Both the position numbers and the translations under genes were made by a program. From Bacteroidota bacterium (GTDB lineage Bacteria; Bacteroidota; Bacteroidia; B-17B0; Aurantibacillaceae): 64,000 nt of DNA. Location: assembly GCA_030692515.1 (NCBI GenBank), contig JAUXZS010000024.1:62001-126000 (forward strand), read 5' to 3'. Shown here one piece after another: positions 27,347 through 36,802 of this stretch. How positions within the stretch are numbered: the first letter of the stretch is position 1; each line of letters begins with the position of its first letter. Below the pieces are notes generated by a model. That model was given only the letters and a program-made list of their open reading frames with translations, made no database searches and was not told the origin of the DNA.

Positions 27347-29752
27347 TTACAATTTATATCGTAAACTAACAATAAAATTTCTTCCAGGAGCATTAATTCC
27401 ACTAGCAAAAACACGGTAACGATTGTCTGTTAGGTTTTCGCAGGCTGCATTTAATCGAAAGTTTTTAGTGATATTATATCCAAGTCTTATATTTAAAGTA
27501 AACCATGCTGGCATACCGTTAACTGTGGCATAAGGTAAATTATCTTCGCCACTAGGGCTATAATCGGCTAAAGATTTTTTACCGTTGTAGCGAACAAAAA
27601 ATTCACCATCAAAATTCTTAGCCTTATATAAAATACTTGTTTGTCCAAACACAGGTGGAATATGATCTAATGGAACAACTGTATCCATTTTAGAATTTAT
27701 ATATCTCCCATAAGTGTAATTGATAATACTTTTGAATGATAAATTATCGTTAAAATCAAATTGAAGTCCGGCAGTAAAGCCATAAATATAAGCATGATCG
27801 GCATTTTGCATAGCTTGGGTTTTTGTTGTTATGCCATTATATAGCGCGCTATCTTTACCATTAAATTTATAATCGGCTAACACGAGAGCATTTTGTAACG
27901 AAGTATAAAAACCTGTAAAATCAAGTTTATATCTTTTTTCAAATACTTTAGTAATACCAAATTCAAAATTAGTTGCATACTCTGGTTTAATTTGTGCATT
28001 TGGAACAATTAAAACATTACCACCGCTCTCGAAGACCTTACTCATATCATCAATATTAGGCGTTCTAAAACCAGTATTTACTAAAAAAGAAACTTTATAA
28101 TTATCAATTTCTGTCCACACAAAACCTAAAGACCCTGTAAGCGCTTGATTATTTTGTTGTACTGTTTTAAACGGAAATTTAAAAACTGTGGTATCAGTAA
28201 ATGTTGATTTAAGACTATTAAAAGTAAAACGTAAACCATCAGTAATAACAAACTTATTACTGAACTCCCAAGAATGCGAAATATAAGTTCCAAAAGTTTG
28301 CATAGAATTTCCACCATCAGCATAACGTGTTTCGCCTAAGGCTCTATAGGCACTATCTTTTTTTATATCTATAAAGTTTGCTGTAGATTTCACATCGTTT
28401 GATGTTACCTCAAAACCATAACGCAGTTCATGATTTTCTTTTACTTTTTTAAACAAATCAATATTTGCAGATAATACATTTACATTCTCAACTTGAGTTT
28501 TTCTATTTACGTTTTGAAATCTTCTGGTAGTTCTTTCTTGCACTATTTGCTGATAAGCAAGGATTACTTTTATATTATCAGTAATTGCAGTTTTTCCATC
28601 AAAATTTAAAGTATAAGCACCAAGCATACGATTTTGTTTATAGCCATTTTCTGCAAATTTTAATTTACCGCCAGCGTAATCGCCGGCCAATCTGTCGTAC
28701 CTAGGCAAATAAGGATTTAAACTAAATTGAAAATTTAAATTATGAGTAAGATGTTCGCCAGTTTTAATGTTAAAGCGTTGCATAATATCTGTTTGAGTAT
28801 AACCACTGCCAACCAATAAATTATTATTACTGTTTTTAACCATACTATCGCGATTATCAAAACGTTTTACATAATAATCTTTATCCCATTTATTTGTATA
28901 ACCAGTAAGTTTTGTTGAACCACTCATTAAGTCTCCAAAACTAGATGATGTAATATTTGTCATAGATGCAAAATTTTTCCAACCTAAATTAAAATCTATG
29001 TGGCCAGTTTTTTCTTGCGAAGCAGAAGCATAACGCGCCATTGTGTTAACTTTTACGAGCATTTTATCATCGTTACTAAACTCTGCGTTTTTTGTGTAAA
29101 AGTGCATTACCCCACCTAAGGCGTCGCTGCCATACATTGTGCTAGATGGACCAAAAATAACTTCAGCTCTATCGAGCATGTTCGGGTCTATCGTCATAAC
29201 GTCTTGCAAATGACCACCTCTATAAATTGCATTATTCATACGAACACCGTCAATCACCATTAAAACTTTATTGGCTTCAAAACCTCTCATACTTGCACTT
29301 CCACCGCCTGCTTGACTTTTTTGTAAAAAAACCGCACCCGTATTCTGTAAAACATCGCCGGTTGTTGGTTGATTACCAAATTCTATATCTTTTTGTTTGA
29401 TAATTTCTATTTGATAAGGAACATCGCTCTTTTTTTCTTTAATTCTGTTTGCAGAAAAAATAACCTCATCTAATTGAAATAATTTAGCTATCAAACCAAT
29501 TTCAACATCTCCACTTCCCGCAATTATTTTTTTTGTAAAATACGCAGGGTTATATATTGATAGAGAATCAGTAACATCTAAACCAGAAAGGCTGGCTTTA
29601 CCTTTATTATCGGTAATTACAGTAATATTATTTTTATCTTTTATGATAATGCTTGGAATTGGTTCGCGTGTTGAATTATCTCTAACGGTAATGTTTTGAG
29701 CATTGAGATTTAAACACAGCCATGCCAATGGTAATAGTAAAAAGATTTTCAT
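27347..29752 (-). CDS. TonB-dependent outer-membrane receptor
   Basis: Signal peptide at residues 1-18. Residues about 20-95 are a carboxypeptidase-regulatory-like domain (TREPIPSIIIKDKNN). The plug follows at about 105-225, with GDVLQNTGAVFLQKSQAGGG, SMRGFEANKVLMVIDGVRMN and DPNMLDRAEVIFGPSSTMYG; the beta-barrel fills the rest and ends in RNFIVSLRYKL. The plug resembles siderophore/haem-type receptors (FepA/HmuR group) rather than SusC, and no SusD gene is adjacent. The imported compound is unknown. The gene is flanked by a terminator and a 77-bp gap, so it is transcribed alone. Confidence 0.9.
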   Translation of the reverse strand: MKIFLLLPLAWLCLNLNAQNITVRDNSTREPIPSIIIKDKNNITVITDNKGKASLSGLDVTDSLSIYNPAYFTKKIIAGSGDVEIGLIAKLFQLDEVIFSANRIKEKKSDVPYQIEIIKQKDIEFGNQPTTGDVLQNTGAVFLQKSQAGGGSASMRGFEANKVLMVIDGVRMNNAIYRGGHLQDVMTIDPNMLDRAEVIFGPSSTMYGSDALGGVMHFYTKNAEFSNDDKMLVKVNTMARYASASQEKTGHIDFNLGWKNFASMTNITSSSFGDLMSGSTKLTGYTNKWDKDYYVKRFDNRDSMVKNSNNNLLVGSGYTQTDIMQRFNIKTGEHLTHNLNFQFSLNPYLPRYDRLAGDYAGGKLKFAENGYKQNRMLGAYTLNFDGKTAITDNIKVILAYQQIVQERTTRRFQNVNRKTQVENVNVLSANIDLFKKVKENHELRYGFEVTSNDVKSTANFIDIKKDSAYRALGETRYADGGNSMQTFGTYISHSWEFSNKFVITDGLRFTFNSLKSTFTDTTVFKFPFKTVQQNNQALTGSLGFVWTEIDNYKVSFLVNTGFRTPNIDDMSKVFESGGNVLIVPNAQIKPEYATNFEFGITKVFEKRYKLDFTGFYTSLQNALVLADYKFNGKDSALYNGITTKTQAMQNADHAYIYGFTAGLQFDFNDNLSFKSIINYTYGRYINSKMDTVVPLDHIPPVFGQTSILYKAKNFDGEFFVRYNGKKSLADYSPSGEDNLPYATVNGMPAWFTLNIRLGYNITKNFRLNAACENLTDNRYRVFASGINAPGRNFIVSLRYKL

Positions 29753-29829
29753 CTTAGAAAATATTTAAAATTTGAATAATAGAAAACTAGACTTCTTTAC
29801 AAAAAGAAATCGAAAATAAAATGAAATTT

Positions 29830-30354
29830 TTAGGCCTGAGGAGGCTTAATTAGCTTGAGGTAGAATTGAGAATCAAAGAAGTGAAACTCTGATGTTACAA
29901 ATTGATTTTTTAAAGCGATATTATTAAAAACGATATCAGAATTACTTTCCAAATAGGTAAGGTTTATTAGTAGTTTAATTAACTCAGAAAAATCCTTATG
30001 AATACCTTTATGCATGCAGAAGAATTTTTTAAAAAGTGAATTTTCTGCTTTATCTTCAATAAGTGAAACAACAAAAAAATCGTTTATTTCTTTGATTGCT
30101 ATTACTTCATGAAATATTCCGTTAATTACTAATTCTTTATTTTTTTCTTTCCACTCACAACCATTTTTATTAATATAAATATCATCCTTTGAAAATTTAA
30201 CTTCAATAACCTTATTGTTGTTTTCGGAAATTAATTGTTTTCTAAATTCAGATTTTTGACCCTTAATGTATGAAATGAAAAATAAAAAACGGAAGCTAAT
30301 AAGGCCAATAATTAGAATTAATATAAAAGGAGATAAACTCTTTACTAATTTCAT
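29830..30354 (-). CDS. Membrane-anchored protein of unknown function
   Basis: I place the start at ATG 30354: the frame is open further upstream, but that part runs through the terminator hairpin at 30383-30424. From this start the protein is 174 residues with one membrane segment (about 8-27), then a polar domain with strands ELVINGIFHEVIAI and FFVVSLIEDKAEN. No motif is recognised. Orientation would place the polar domain outside the cytosol. Confidence 0.5.
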   Translation of the reverse strand: MKLVKSLSPFILILIIGLISFRFLFFISYIKGQKSEFRKQLISENNNKVIEVKFSKDDIYINKNGCEWKEKNKELVINGIFHEVIAIKEINDFFVVSLIEDKAENSLFKKFFCMHKGIHKDFSELIKLLINLTYLESNSDIVFNNIALKNQFVTSEFHFFDSQFYLKLIKPPQA

Positions 30355-30382
30355 TTCCTTCAAAATTAGGCTTTTTATCGGA

Positions 30383-30424
30383 CAAAAAAAATCCCTCCTG
30401 CAACACAAAGCAGAAGGGATTTTA
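30383..30424 (-). terminator. Rho-independent terminator of the ECF-sigma operon
   Basis: AAAATCCCTcCTGC pairs with GCAGaAGGGATTTT with a single mismatch and an 8-nt loop; on the minus strand it is followed by eight Ts. It lies about 100 bp after the PKD-lipoprotein stop at 30521. Confidence 0.8.
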
Positions 30425-30520
30425 ACACTAACACAGAACTTAACACAGAACAAAAAAGAACAGTAAATTGTTTACCTATTAACAAATACGTTTACTCAAA
30501 CATAAAGGTTGGGTAATTTT

Positions 30521-31639
30521 TTAATTTTTATATGCAATTGCAATTACAGCCTCGCCATTCGTGATATCAAGCACATTGGAACCATTATACACCTTACAAT
30601 TGAACTTAATTTTAATTTTCTTAAATATTTGACTGCTTTCAGGTGCAGAATAGTTCTCGATTGATACAATTTGAAAATGGCTGTTTTGCGCTTGATTTTG
30701 CGACGAGGATGAGTATATATTGCCACTAGGATCACTAACTAAGATAGTAACTGCTGAAAGAGCCTTGGGGTTTTGAATTGGGCTAAAGTATGCGCTAAAA
30801 TTAGACTCGCCAAATAAGCCGTCAACCACAGGCACTTGATAATAAGAAATACAAGTATCTTTATTGGAATCAATTAAGGTAAGTTTTGCAGTATAATAAT
30901 TCGAAATAATATACTCATGACTAGGCGAAACATCAGAAGAGGTATAACCGTCGCCAAACTCCCATAAATAATTGTATGGTGCTACTCCTGTTGGATTTAA
31001 AGCGCTAAACTTATAATAAAAAGCAGAAAAAGGGGCAATTCTTGTTGCACTAACATTGGTTTGCACTGGATTGCCAATATCAAAAACATTAGAATGGGCT
31101 ATATTACCAAATAAACTGCTTGTAGTTTCTAAATTACAAGTGTATTTTGAATGCGCCTTTAAAGTTTTGGTGCAACTTGTTGTGTAAAACATATTTCCAT
31201 CGCTAAATTGCCACTTATATGATAAATTTTGAGTGGAATTTTGACGAGGCACAAAATTTCCAATGTAAAACAATGGCTCTATATTGCCATCATTATATTG
31301 ATATGAAGAAAGAGATAGGGTGCTATCAATAACCATATTACCTGACGGAGAAACTTTATAATCATTAATTAAAACTGTAATACCAAAACCACAATTTGCC
31401 GAACAATTTTTTTGCTTTAATTCGCCTTTAAATACGTAAATAGAACTTGAATCTTGAAAGTAGGATGATGTCATATAATACCCACTTACACCAGCATCAA
31501 TAGAAACAGGAAACTCGTTGGCCATACATTTAAAGTAAAAAACCGGTGCAGGCTCTTCTTCTTTGGGAGGCAGGTTTTTTTTATTACAAGAACTGAAAAT
31601 CATTGCAATAATAAAAACAGCTAGTACATTTAATTTCAT
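30521..31639 (-). CDS. PKD-domain lipoprotein
   Basis: Lipoprotein signal with lipobox FSSC and C18 as the lipidated residue, then a proline/glutamate-rich spacer. Two repeat-like parts follow; the second (about residues 190-265) is a clear PKD domain with YLWEFGDGYTSSDVSPSHEY. The first part also reads like a PKD variant (YKWQFSDGNMFY). The final 100 residues are unassigned. PKD domains mediate protein or glycan contacts at the cell surface. It starts 6 bp after the anti-sigma-like gene and ends the operon. Confidence 0.78.
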   Translation of the reverse strand: MKLNVLAVFIIAMIFSSCNKKNLPPKEEEPAPVFYFKCMANEFPVSIDAGVSGYYMTSSYFQDSSSIYVFKGELKQKNCSANCGFGITVLINDYKVSPSGNMVIDSTLSLSSYQYNDGNIEPLFYIGNFVPRQNSTQNLSYKWQFSDGNMFYTTSCTKTLKAHSKYTCNLETTSSLFGNIAHSNVFDIGNPVQTNVSATRIAPFSAFYYKFSALNPTGVAPYNYLWEFGDGYTSSDVSPSHEYIISNYYTAKLTLIDSNKDTCISYYQVPVVDGLFGESNFSAYFSPIQNPKALSAVTILVSDPSGNIYSSSSQNQAQNSHFQIVSIENYSAPESSQIFKKIKIKFNCKVYNGSNVLDITNGEAVIAIAYKN

Positions 31640-31645
31640 CGTTTT

Positions 31646-33061
31646 TTATTTTTCAAGTAAGGTGTATTGTAAACCAACTCTAAAGCCAATTGGTTTTTGA
31701 GTATAGTTATTAGAATTTGTATTTTTAAAAATATCTCTAACGCCATAAAAAACCTCTGTATTTAAAAATACGCGTTTATTTAATTTAACTTTATAAAATG
31801 TAGATAATAAAATATTGTTTAAACGTACGCCTTCATATATCCCTGATGAATTAGTTACAATTTCGCTAGACTTTACATTATCCGTTAATCGAAAATTCTC
31901 AACTTTATTTTCGGAACTAAATAAGAAACTTGTATTTGCAGAAAAACCAACTTGATTAGAAGAATTGATTGCGTAATAAAATTTAACAGGAACCGAGAAA
32001 TAGAAAAGAGATTGTGCTGTAATAATTGTGTTTGAAGAAGTAGAGCCCAAACCATATACTGATTTTGAACTCTCATAAAACGATTGATTGATGTGGCTAA
32101 TATTATAAAATTGAGAGCCTGCGCTAAAACCAACTTTTGGTGTAATAAACTTACCATAATTAAGTCCAGCATACCAATTTAATCCTCTACCATCCTTACC
32201 ATTATCAGAGTTCCAGCCTAACATAAATGCTGCACCAACTTCGGCATTTAAGAAACTCATTCTTTTTTTCCCTTTACGATGATAATCATCCAGATACCAG
32301 CTTGGTATTTTTACCGGACCAAGTTTAACATTTCTGATAGAATATACATAGGGTAATTTAGAATCAATTCTATCTAATACTGTATGTTCCAAAAACACAC
32401 CTCCTGCCAATTCACTCTCAGTCCTTTCTGTAGAACTCATTTCATTCGCATCTTTTGTATTTGCATTATTGTTTTTTAGATTCAAAGCATTTTTCATGCC
32501 TAAAGAATTGCGAGTATTCTTTAATGTAGAATTGTTATCTACTTCTTTTTTACTATCAACATAACCTGCATTATTTTCATTTAAAATCTTTGATTTTAAA
32601 ACTGTATTTAAACTCTCATTTAAATTATTGTCAACTAAAGAATTATTATTTTCAGAAGAATTACTGCTTTCGCTATTTGTATGTTGTATTATTAATTCAT
32701 TATTTTCAGAAACTACATTATTTGATGCTAATAAATTATTTTCTGAATTTAGAGAAGAGTATTTGTTATTATTTACATTACGAGTTTCGCTTATAGAATT
32801 ATCAATTTCACTAGCATTCTCCACTAATTCATTTTTTATTCCAAATGGATTCTCAATTTTATATAAAGCAATACTTGCAGAGGTAATGCCCAAAAATAAT
32901 AATCCCAAGTACAAGTATTTTCCCCAGCCGCCAGCTGCTGCAACTCTTCTTTCCGAATCTAATTGCATGCTCAGCTTATTCCAATTTTTTTCATCAAACG
33001 GAAACTCTGCCTCGTCTACTTTTTTCTTGATAATTTTATCAAACTTTTGTTCTGGGTTCAT
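31646..33061 (-). CDS. Anti-sigma-like transmembrane protein fused to an outer-membrane beta-barrel-like domain
   Basis: Residues 1-45 are a charged cytosolic helix region (FDKIIKKKVDEAEFPFDEKNWNKL) of the type found at the start of Bacteroidota anti-sigma proteins next to ECF factors. A single membrane segment spans about 48-67. A long Asn/Ser-rich linker (about 75-225) leads to a C-terminal domain (about 250-471) of alternating strands such as LNAEVGAAFMLGW and YAGLNYGKFITPKVGF, ending LQYTLLEK, like a small porin-type barrel. One polypeptide spanning both membranes would be needed for both parts to be in their usual places. It follows the sigma gene by 6 bp. Confidence 0.65.
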   Translation of the reverse strand: MNPEQKFDKIIKKKVDEAEFPFDEKNWNKLSMQLDSERRVAAAGGWGKYLYLGLLFLGITSASIALYKIENPFGIKNELVENASEIDNSISETRNVNNNKYSSLNSENNLLASNNVVSENNELIIQHTNSESSNSSENNNSLVDNNLNESLNTVLKSKILNENNAGYVDSKKEVDNNSTLKNTRNSLGMKNALNLKNNNANTKDANEMSSTERTESELAGGVFLEHTVLDRIDSKLPYVYSIRNVKLGPVKIPSWYLDDYHRKGKKRMSFLNAEVGAAFMLGWNSDNGKDGRGLNWYAGLNYGKFITPKVGFSAGSQFYNISHINQSFYESSKSVYGLGSTSSNTIITAQSLFYFSVPVKFYYAINSSNQVGFSANTSFLFSSENKVENFRLTDNVKSSEIVTNSSGIYEGVRLNNILLSTFYKVKLNKRVFLNTEVFYGVRDIFKNTNSNNYTQKPIGFRVGLQYTLLEK

Positions 33062-33067
33062 CTTTAT

Positions 33068-33619
33068 TTAGGCTCTAATTAATATGTTTTTTCCTATTTG
33101 TTCTTTTAATTTTTCGCGTGCAGCATTTAGGTGCCACTTAGAAGTTCCTTCGCTAATTCCTAGTAGCTCGCCTACTTCTTTGTGCGAGTAACCATCAATA
33201 ACATACAAGTTAAATACTTGTTTTGTTGCATTTGGCAATTTATTTATCTCCTCATAAATTTGCTTACAGCTAATATTACTAAGAGCATCGTTAACGTCAG
33301 CATAATCACAAGAATCGTAATATTCTTCAACATACGTAACGCGTTCTTTTTCTCGTTTTTGTTTTCTGTATTCATCAATCAAAGTATTTACCATTATACG
33401 GCGTATCCATACTTTAAATGGAATTTCAGGTTTATAAATATTAATGTTTTTTAAAATTTTTAGAAACCCCATATTTAAAATTTCAGAGGCTGTATCCTTA
33501 TCTTTGTTATATCTCAAACAAATGCTCATTAAATAACTGTACGAAACTTTATATAATTCATACTCCGCCCTTCGGTCCTGCTTAGCGCACAATGCAATAA
33601 GTTCTGGCGTAATATTCAT
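33068..33619 (-). CDS. ECF-type RNA polymerase sigma factor
   Basis: Region 2 lies at residues about 22-90 (SICLRYNKDKDTASEILNMGFLKILKNI, FKVWIRRIMVNTLIDEYRK) and region 4 at about 120-175 (INKLPNATKQVFNLYVIDGYSHKEVGELLGIS, with a helix-turn-helix ending EGTSKWHLNAAREKL). It is 183 residues, typical for ECF factors. The next gene encodes an anti-sigma-like membrane protein, so this factor is probably held at the membrane until a signal arrives. Targets are unknown; its own operon is the likeliest. Confidence 0.92.
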   Translation of the reverse strand: MNITPELIALCAKQDRRAEYELYKVSYSYLMSICLRYNKDKDTASEILNMGFLKILKNINIYKPEIPFKVWIRRIMVNTLIDEYRKQKREKERVTYVEEYYDSCDYADVNDALSNISCKQIYEEINKLPNATKQVFNLYVIDGYSHKEVGELLGISEGTSKWHLNAAREKLKEQIGKNILIRA

Positions 33620-33773
33620 GTTTAAAATTCCTCTATCTATTATACGATTAAAGTTAATGAAAAGTTGGGTTAAAGCCTTAACGTAAATTGTTAAAAATCA
33701 GTTAAATAGCCGATTACATAGTAAATAACCTATGAGGTAGCAAGAAAATTTGAAATTATTGAGTTTTATTGAA

Positions 33774-34619
33774 TTAACTCTTAAACATTTTTAAGAGCGC
33801 GCCAAGCTTTTCTTTGAGTTCAGTTCTAGGTATAATCTTATCTAAAAAGCCATGCTCGAGAACAAATTCGGCAGTTTGAAATCCTTTTGGTAGATCTTTA
33901 CCAATTGTTTCTTTTACAACACGGGGTCCGGCGAAACCAATTAATGACTCAGGCTCTGCAATGTTTAAATCGCCTAACATAGCATAACTTGCCGTAACGC
34001 CACCCGTTGTAGGGTCGGTTAATAGTGATATGTATGGGATATTGTTTTTTGCTAATTGACTTAATTTAGCTGATGTTTTTGCCATTTGCATTAAAGAAAA
34101 TGCAGCTTCCATCATACGAGCGCCGCCACTTTTTGAAATGATTAATAATGGTGTTTTTGTTTTAATACAAAAATCTATTGAACGAGAAATTTTTTCACCT
34201 ACAACGCTTCCCATGCTGCCGCCAATAAAACTAAAATCCATGCAACAAATAACTAAATCGTGACCATTAACTTTGCCATAAGCACTTCTTAAGGCGTCTT
34301 TTAATCCGGTTTTTTTGATCGTATCTGTTAACCTGTCAGTATATTTTTTTGTGTCTGTAAAGTCAAGTGGGTCGCCACTTACAAGATTTTCGTGTAATTC
34401 GGTAAATTGATTTTCGTCAAAAATAACTTCAAAATATTCTTTACTACCAATGCGCTCATGATAAGCACATTCTGTACAAACATATTTATTTCCGGCATGC
34501 TCTTGTGCAGTGTTTATTTTTTTGCATGAAGGACATTTATACCAAAGACCTTCAGGAGTTTCCTTTTTTTCTTTTGTAGAAGTTGTAATACCTGATTTTA
34601 ATCTTTTAAACCAACCCAT
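33774..34619 (-). CDS. accD: Acetyl-CoA carboxylase carboxyltransferase subunit beta, AccD
   Basis: Transfers the carboxyl group from biotin to acetyl-CoA to make malonyl-CoA for fatty acid synthesis, together with AccA. The N-terminal zinc ribbon has C29, C32, C48 and C51 (CPSCKK ... CTECAYH). The carboxyltransferase core follows, with [37 protein letters not shown] and [18 protein letters not shown]. Length 281 is normal. The gene is 70 bp from the aldolase gene upstream and may be co-transcribed with it. Confidence 0.95.
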   Translation of the reverse strand: MGWFKRLKSGITTSTKEKKETPEGLWYKCPSCKKINTAQEHAGNKYVCTECAYHERIGSKEYFEVIFDENQFTELHENLVSGDPLDFTDTKKYTDRLTDTIKKTGLKDALRSAYGKVNGHDLVICCMDFSFIGGSMGSVVGEKISRSIDFCIKTKTPLLIISKSGGARMMEAAFSLMQMAKTSAKLSQLAKNNIPYISLLTDPTTGGVTASYAMLGDLNIAEPESLIGFAGPRVVKETIGKDLPKGFQTAEFVLEHGFLDKIIPRTELKEKLGALLKMFKS

Positions 34620-34689
34620 TTTTTAAATATTATAATTTTAAATTATTAATGCAAAAATTCAACATTTATAATTTAGCATTTACCATTTC

Positions 34690-35745
34690 TTAAGCTATTG
34701 TAATTGTTTTGTCCAAATATACATCCTGAACAGAATTCAATAATTGAATCCCTTCAGCAATTGGTTTTTGAAAAGCTTTTCTTCCGCTAATTAACCCTTG
34801 TCCTCCGGCTCTTTTATTAATAACTGCGGTTGTAACAGCTTCTGCTAAATCACTGGCACCCTTACTTTCGCCGCCACTATTAATTAATCCCATTCTACCC
34901 ATATAGCAGTTTGCCACTTGGTAACGACAAAGATCAATTGGATGATCTGTTGTTAATTCTGAATAAACTTTCGGAGAAGTTTTACCAAATTTAATTGCGT
35001 TATATCCTCCATTTTTGTCGGATAATTTTTGTTTAATAATATCTGCTTGAATTGTAACCCCTAAATGATTTGCTTGAGAAGAAAGATCTGTTGCCGTATG
35101 ATAATCAACGCCATCCTTAACAAAGGCGTTATTACGAGTATAACACCATAAAACCGTTGCCATTCCTAATTCGTGGGCTCTTTCGAACGCCTGAGACACT
35201 TCAACAATTTGACGAGAAGATTCTGGTGAGCCAAAATAAATTGTTGCACCAACAGCAACAGCACCCATATTCCATGCCTCATCAACAGAACCAAACATAA
35301 TTTGATCGTATTTTGTAGGATAAGTTAATAATTCATTATGGTTAATTTTAACGATAAATGGAATTTTATGAGCGTATTTTCTTGAAACTGAGGCTAATAC
35401 ACCAAAAGTTGAAGCCACTGCATTACAGCCACCTTCTAAAGCCAACTTTACAATATTCTCGCTATCGAAATAAATTGGGTTTGGAGCGAAACTTGCGCCT
35501 GCGCTATGTTCGATTCCTTGATCAACTGGTAAAATGCTCATGTAACCAGTTCCGGCCAATCTACCATTATTATATAATTGGTTTAGGCTTCGCAATACCT
35601 GAGGATTACGATTTGAGGGAGCGAACATTCTATCCACAAAATCGTTACCAGGAAAATGAAGGTGTTCTTTTGAAATAGTTTTACAAGTATGGTTTAATAA
35701 ATCTTTGGCATTAGAGCCTAATAATTCTACAATATTGGTTGACAT
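34690..35745 (-). CDS. fbaB: Class I fructose-bisphosphate aldolase (DhnA/FbaB type)
   Basis: Interconverts fructose 1,6-bisphosphate with two triose phosphates. The sequence has the DhnA-family signature [19 protein letters not shown], and [14 protein letters not shown] leading to a downstream [15 protein letters not shown] phosphate loop. At 351 residues it matches E. coli FbaB closely in length and is unlike the zinc-dependent class II enzymes. No signal peptide. Confidence 0.9.
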   Translation of the reverse strand: MSTNIVELLGSNAKDLLNHTCKTISKEHLHFPGNDFVDRMFAPSNRNPQVLRSLNQLYNNGRLAGTGYMSILPVDQGIEHSAGASFAPNPIYFDSENIVKLALEGGCNAVASTFGVLASVSRKYAHKIPFIVKINHNELLTYPTKYDQIMFGSVDEAWNMGAVAVGATIYFGSPESSRQIVEVSQAFERAHELGMATVLWCYTRNNAFVKDGVDYHTATDLSSQANHLGVTIQADIIKQKLSDKNGGYNAIKFGKTSPKVYSELTTDHPIDLCRYQVANCYMGRMGLINSGGESKGASDLAEAVTTAVINKRAGGQGLISGRKAFQKPIAEGIQLLNSVQDVYLDKTITIA

Positions 35746-35775
35746 AAAACTTAAAATTTAAGGTAGCAAATATAA

Positions 35776-35801
35776 CAAAAAAACCCCGCCAAAGGCAGGG
35801 T
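35776..35801 (-). terminator. Rho-independent terminator of the Sia-type operon
   Basis: ACCCCGCC-AAA-GGCAGGGT forms a GC-rich hairpin and the minus strand then reads a run of seven Ts. It lies 22 bp after the siaC-like stop. Confidence 0.83.
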
Positions 35802-35823
35802 AATATTTGGAAAAAATAAAATA

Positions 35824-36204
35824 TTATTCAGCAACCATTACCATTTTAAATGGCACGTTGATGATGGCTTGATAATCTTCGCCAGCTTCTAACATATCCT
35901 CATCATCTTCTTCATAATGCCAGTGAATTGTTACAGCACTACCACCTTTATTAATTCCTTCTAATTTCTTAAATACATCTAATATGCATTTTGAAGATGA
36001 AGTATTAAAATACTCTAACTGTACATTTACTGTTGTTGCAGGCTTTGTGGCGCTAGAATACTTGTCTAATGCGTCTACTAAGGGTTTATAAAATTCGATT
36101 GAATTCTCAGGGATTGAACGTCCTTTGATTTCTAAAACTCCACCATTTAAGTCAAAGCTGATACTTGGTGTTTTTGGTGTGCCTTCGATAGCGTATTTGT
36201 CCAT
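35824..36204 (-). CDS. SiaC-family (DUF1987) regulatory phosphoprotein
   Basis: A 126-residue soluble protein: TPKTPSISFD and LEIKGRSIPENSIEFYKPL are the DUF1987 signature, and LEYFNTSSSKCILDVFKKL carries T68, which matches in position the phosphorylated threonine I recall for P. aeruginosa SiaC. In that system SiaB phosphorylates SiaC, SiaA dephosphorylates it, and free SiaC activates a diguanylate cyclase. Here the siaB-like gene lies 11 bp upstream. No cyclase is in the window, so the downstream target is open. Confidence 0.85.
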   Translation of the reverse strand: MDKYAIEGTPKTPSISFDLNGGVLEIKGRSIPENSIEFYKPLVDALDKYSSATKPATTVNVQLEYFNTSSSKCILDVFKKLEGINKGGSAVTIHWHYEEDDEDMLEAGEDYQAIINVPFKMVMVAE

Positions 36205-36215
36205 ATTTGTATTTT

Positions 36216-36764
36216 TTAATTTTGTTGTGATACTTTTATATTAAGTGTAAAGAAAGAAACTTTATTGTCAATTTCCAAAAAATCGTACTCTAATTTTTCA
36301 CCAGTTTTTCTGGCAATATCAATCATCCCTAGTCCACCCCCGCCCTTTAACGACATTTCGCCGTTATTAAGAACTTGTTTATAATATTCCTTTAATTCTT
36401 CTTTAGACAAAGAATTTACTTCGTCTAATCGAACCTTTAAACCATTAATATTCTCATTTAAAATATAATTACCCGTAAAAATTGAATATTTACCGTCTAA
36501 TTTACCAATCATGAATATCGCAGATCGATTACTATCTCCAGAAAAGTTTGATGAATCATCTAAATGGTGATATAAATTTTGTAGACATTCAACCAGAACG
36601 TTGTAAACCTTTTTTTTCATTTTAGGCTCTTCCTGCATATTTTCCATCTTATTCTCCATTATTTGAAGAATAGAGGTTAGTAGGTCTGAAGTAATTTCGC
36701 CTTTAAATGAAAGCAAAATATTATTTCGCTCCATTTTATTATATATATCAAATACATCTACCAT
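36216..36764 (-). CDS. SiaB-family protein kinase (GHKL-like, DUF6272)
   Basis: An anti-sigma-kinase-like fold: the N box is VECLQNLYHHLDD (E59, N63), and the glycine loop is LKGGGGLGMIDIARKTG (G141-G146). These are the ATP-lid features of SiaB, which phosphorylates SiaC. No membrane segment. It is encoded directly before the siaC-like gene and two genes after a SpoIIE phosphatase, which completes a kinase/phosphatase/substrate set in one operon. Confidence 0.83.
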   Translation of the reverse strand: MVDVFDIYNKMERNNILLSFKGEITSDLLTSILQIMENKMENMQEEPKMKKKVYNVLVECLQNLYHHLDDSSNFSGDSNRSAIFMIGKLDGKYSIFTGNYILNENINGLKVRLDEVNSLSKEELKEYYKQVLNNGEMSLKGGGGLGMIDIARKTGEKLEYDFLEIDNKVSFFTLNIKVSQQN

Positions 36765-36802
36765 GTTTGGTTCAACCGAAGTTTGTTGCGGAATATCAAT
36801 AT

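Noticed and set aside
30355-30453. N-terminal extension of the 29830-30354 gene
   Set aside because: The extra 33 codons run through a terminator hairpin with a T run, so the shorter start at 30354 fits better.
35358-35678. 106-residue plus-strand open frame opposite the aldolase
   Set aside because: The aldolase on the minus strand has unmistakable family motifs over this stretch; the plus frame has none.
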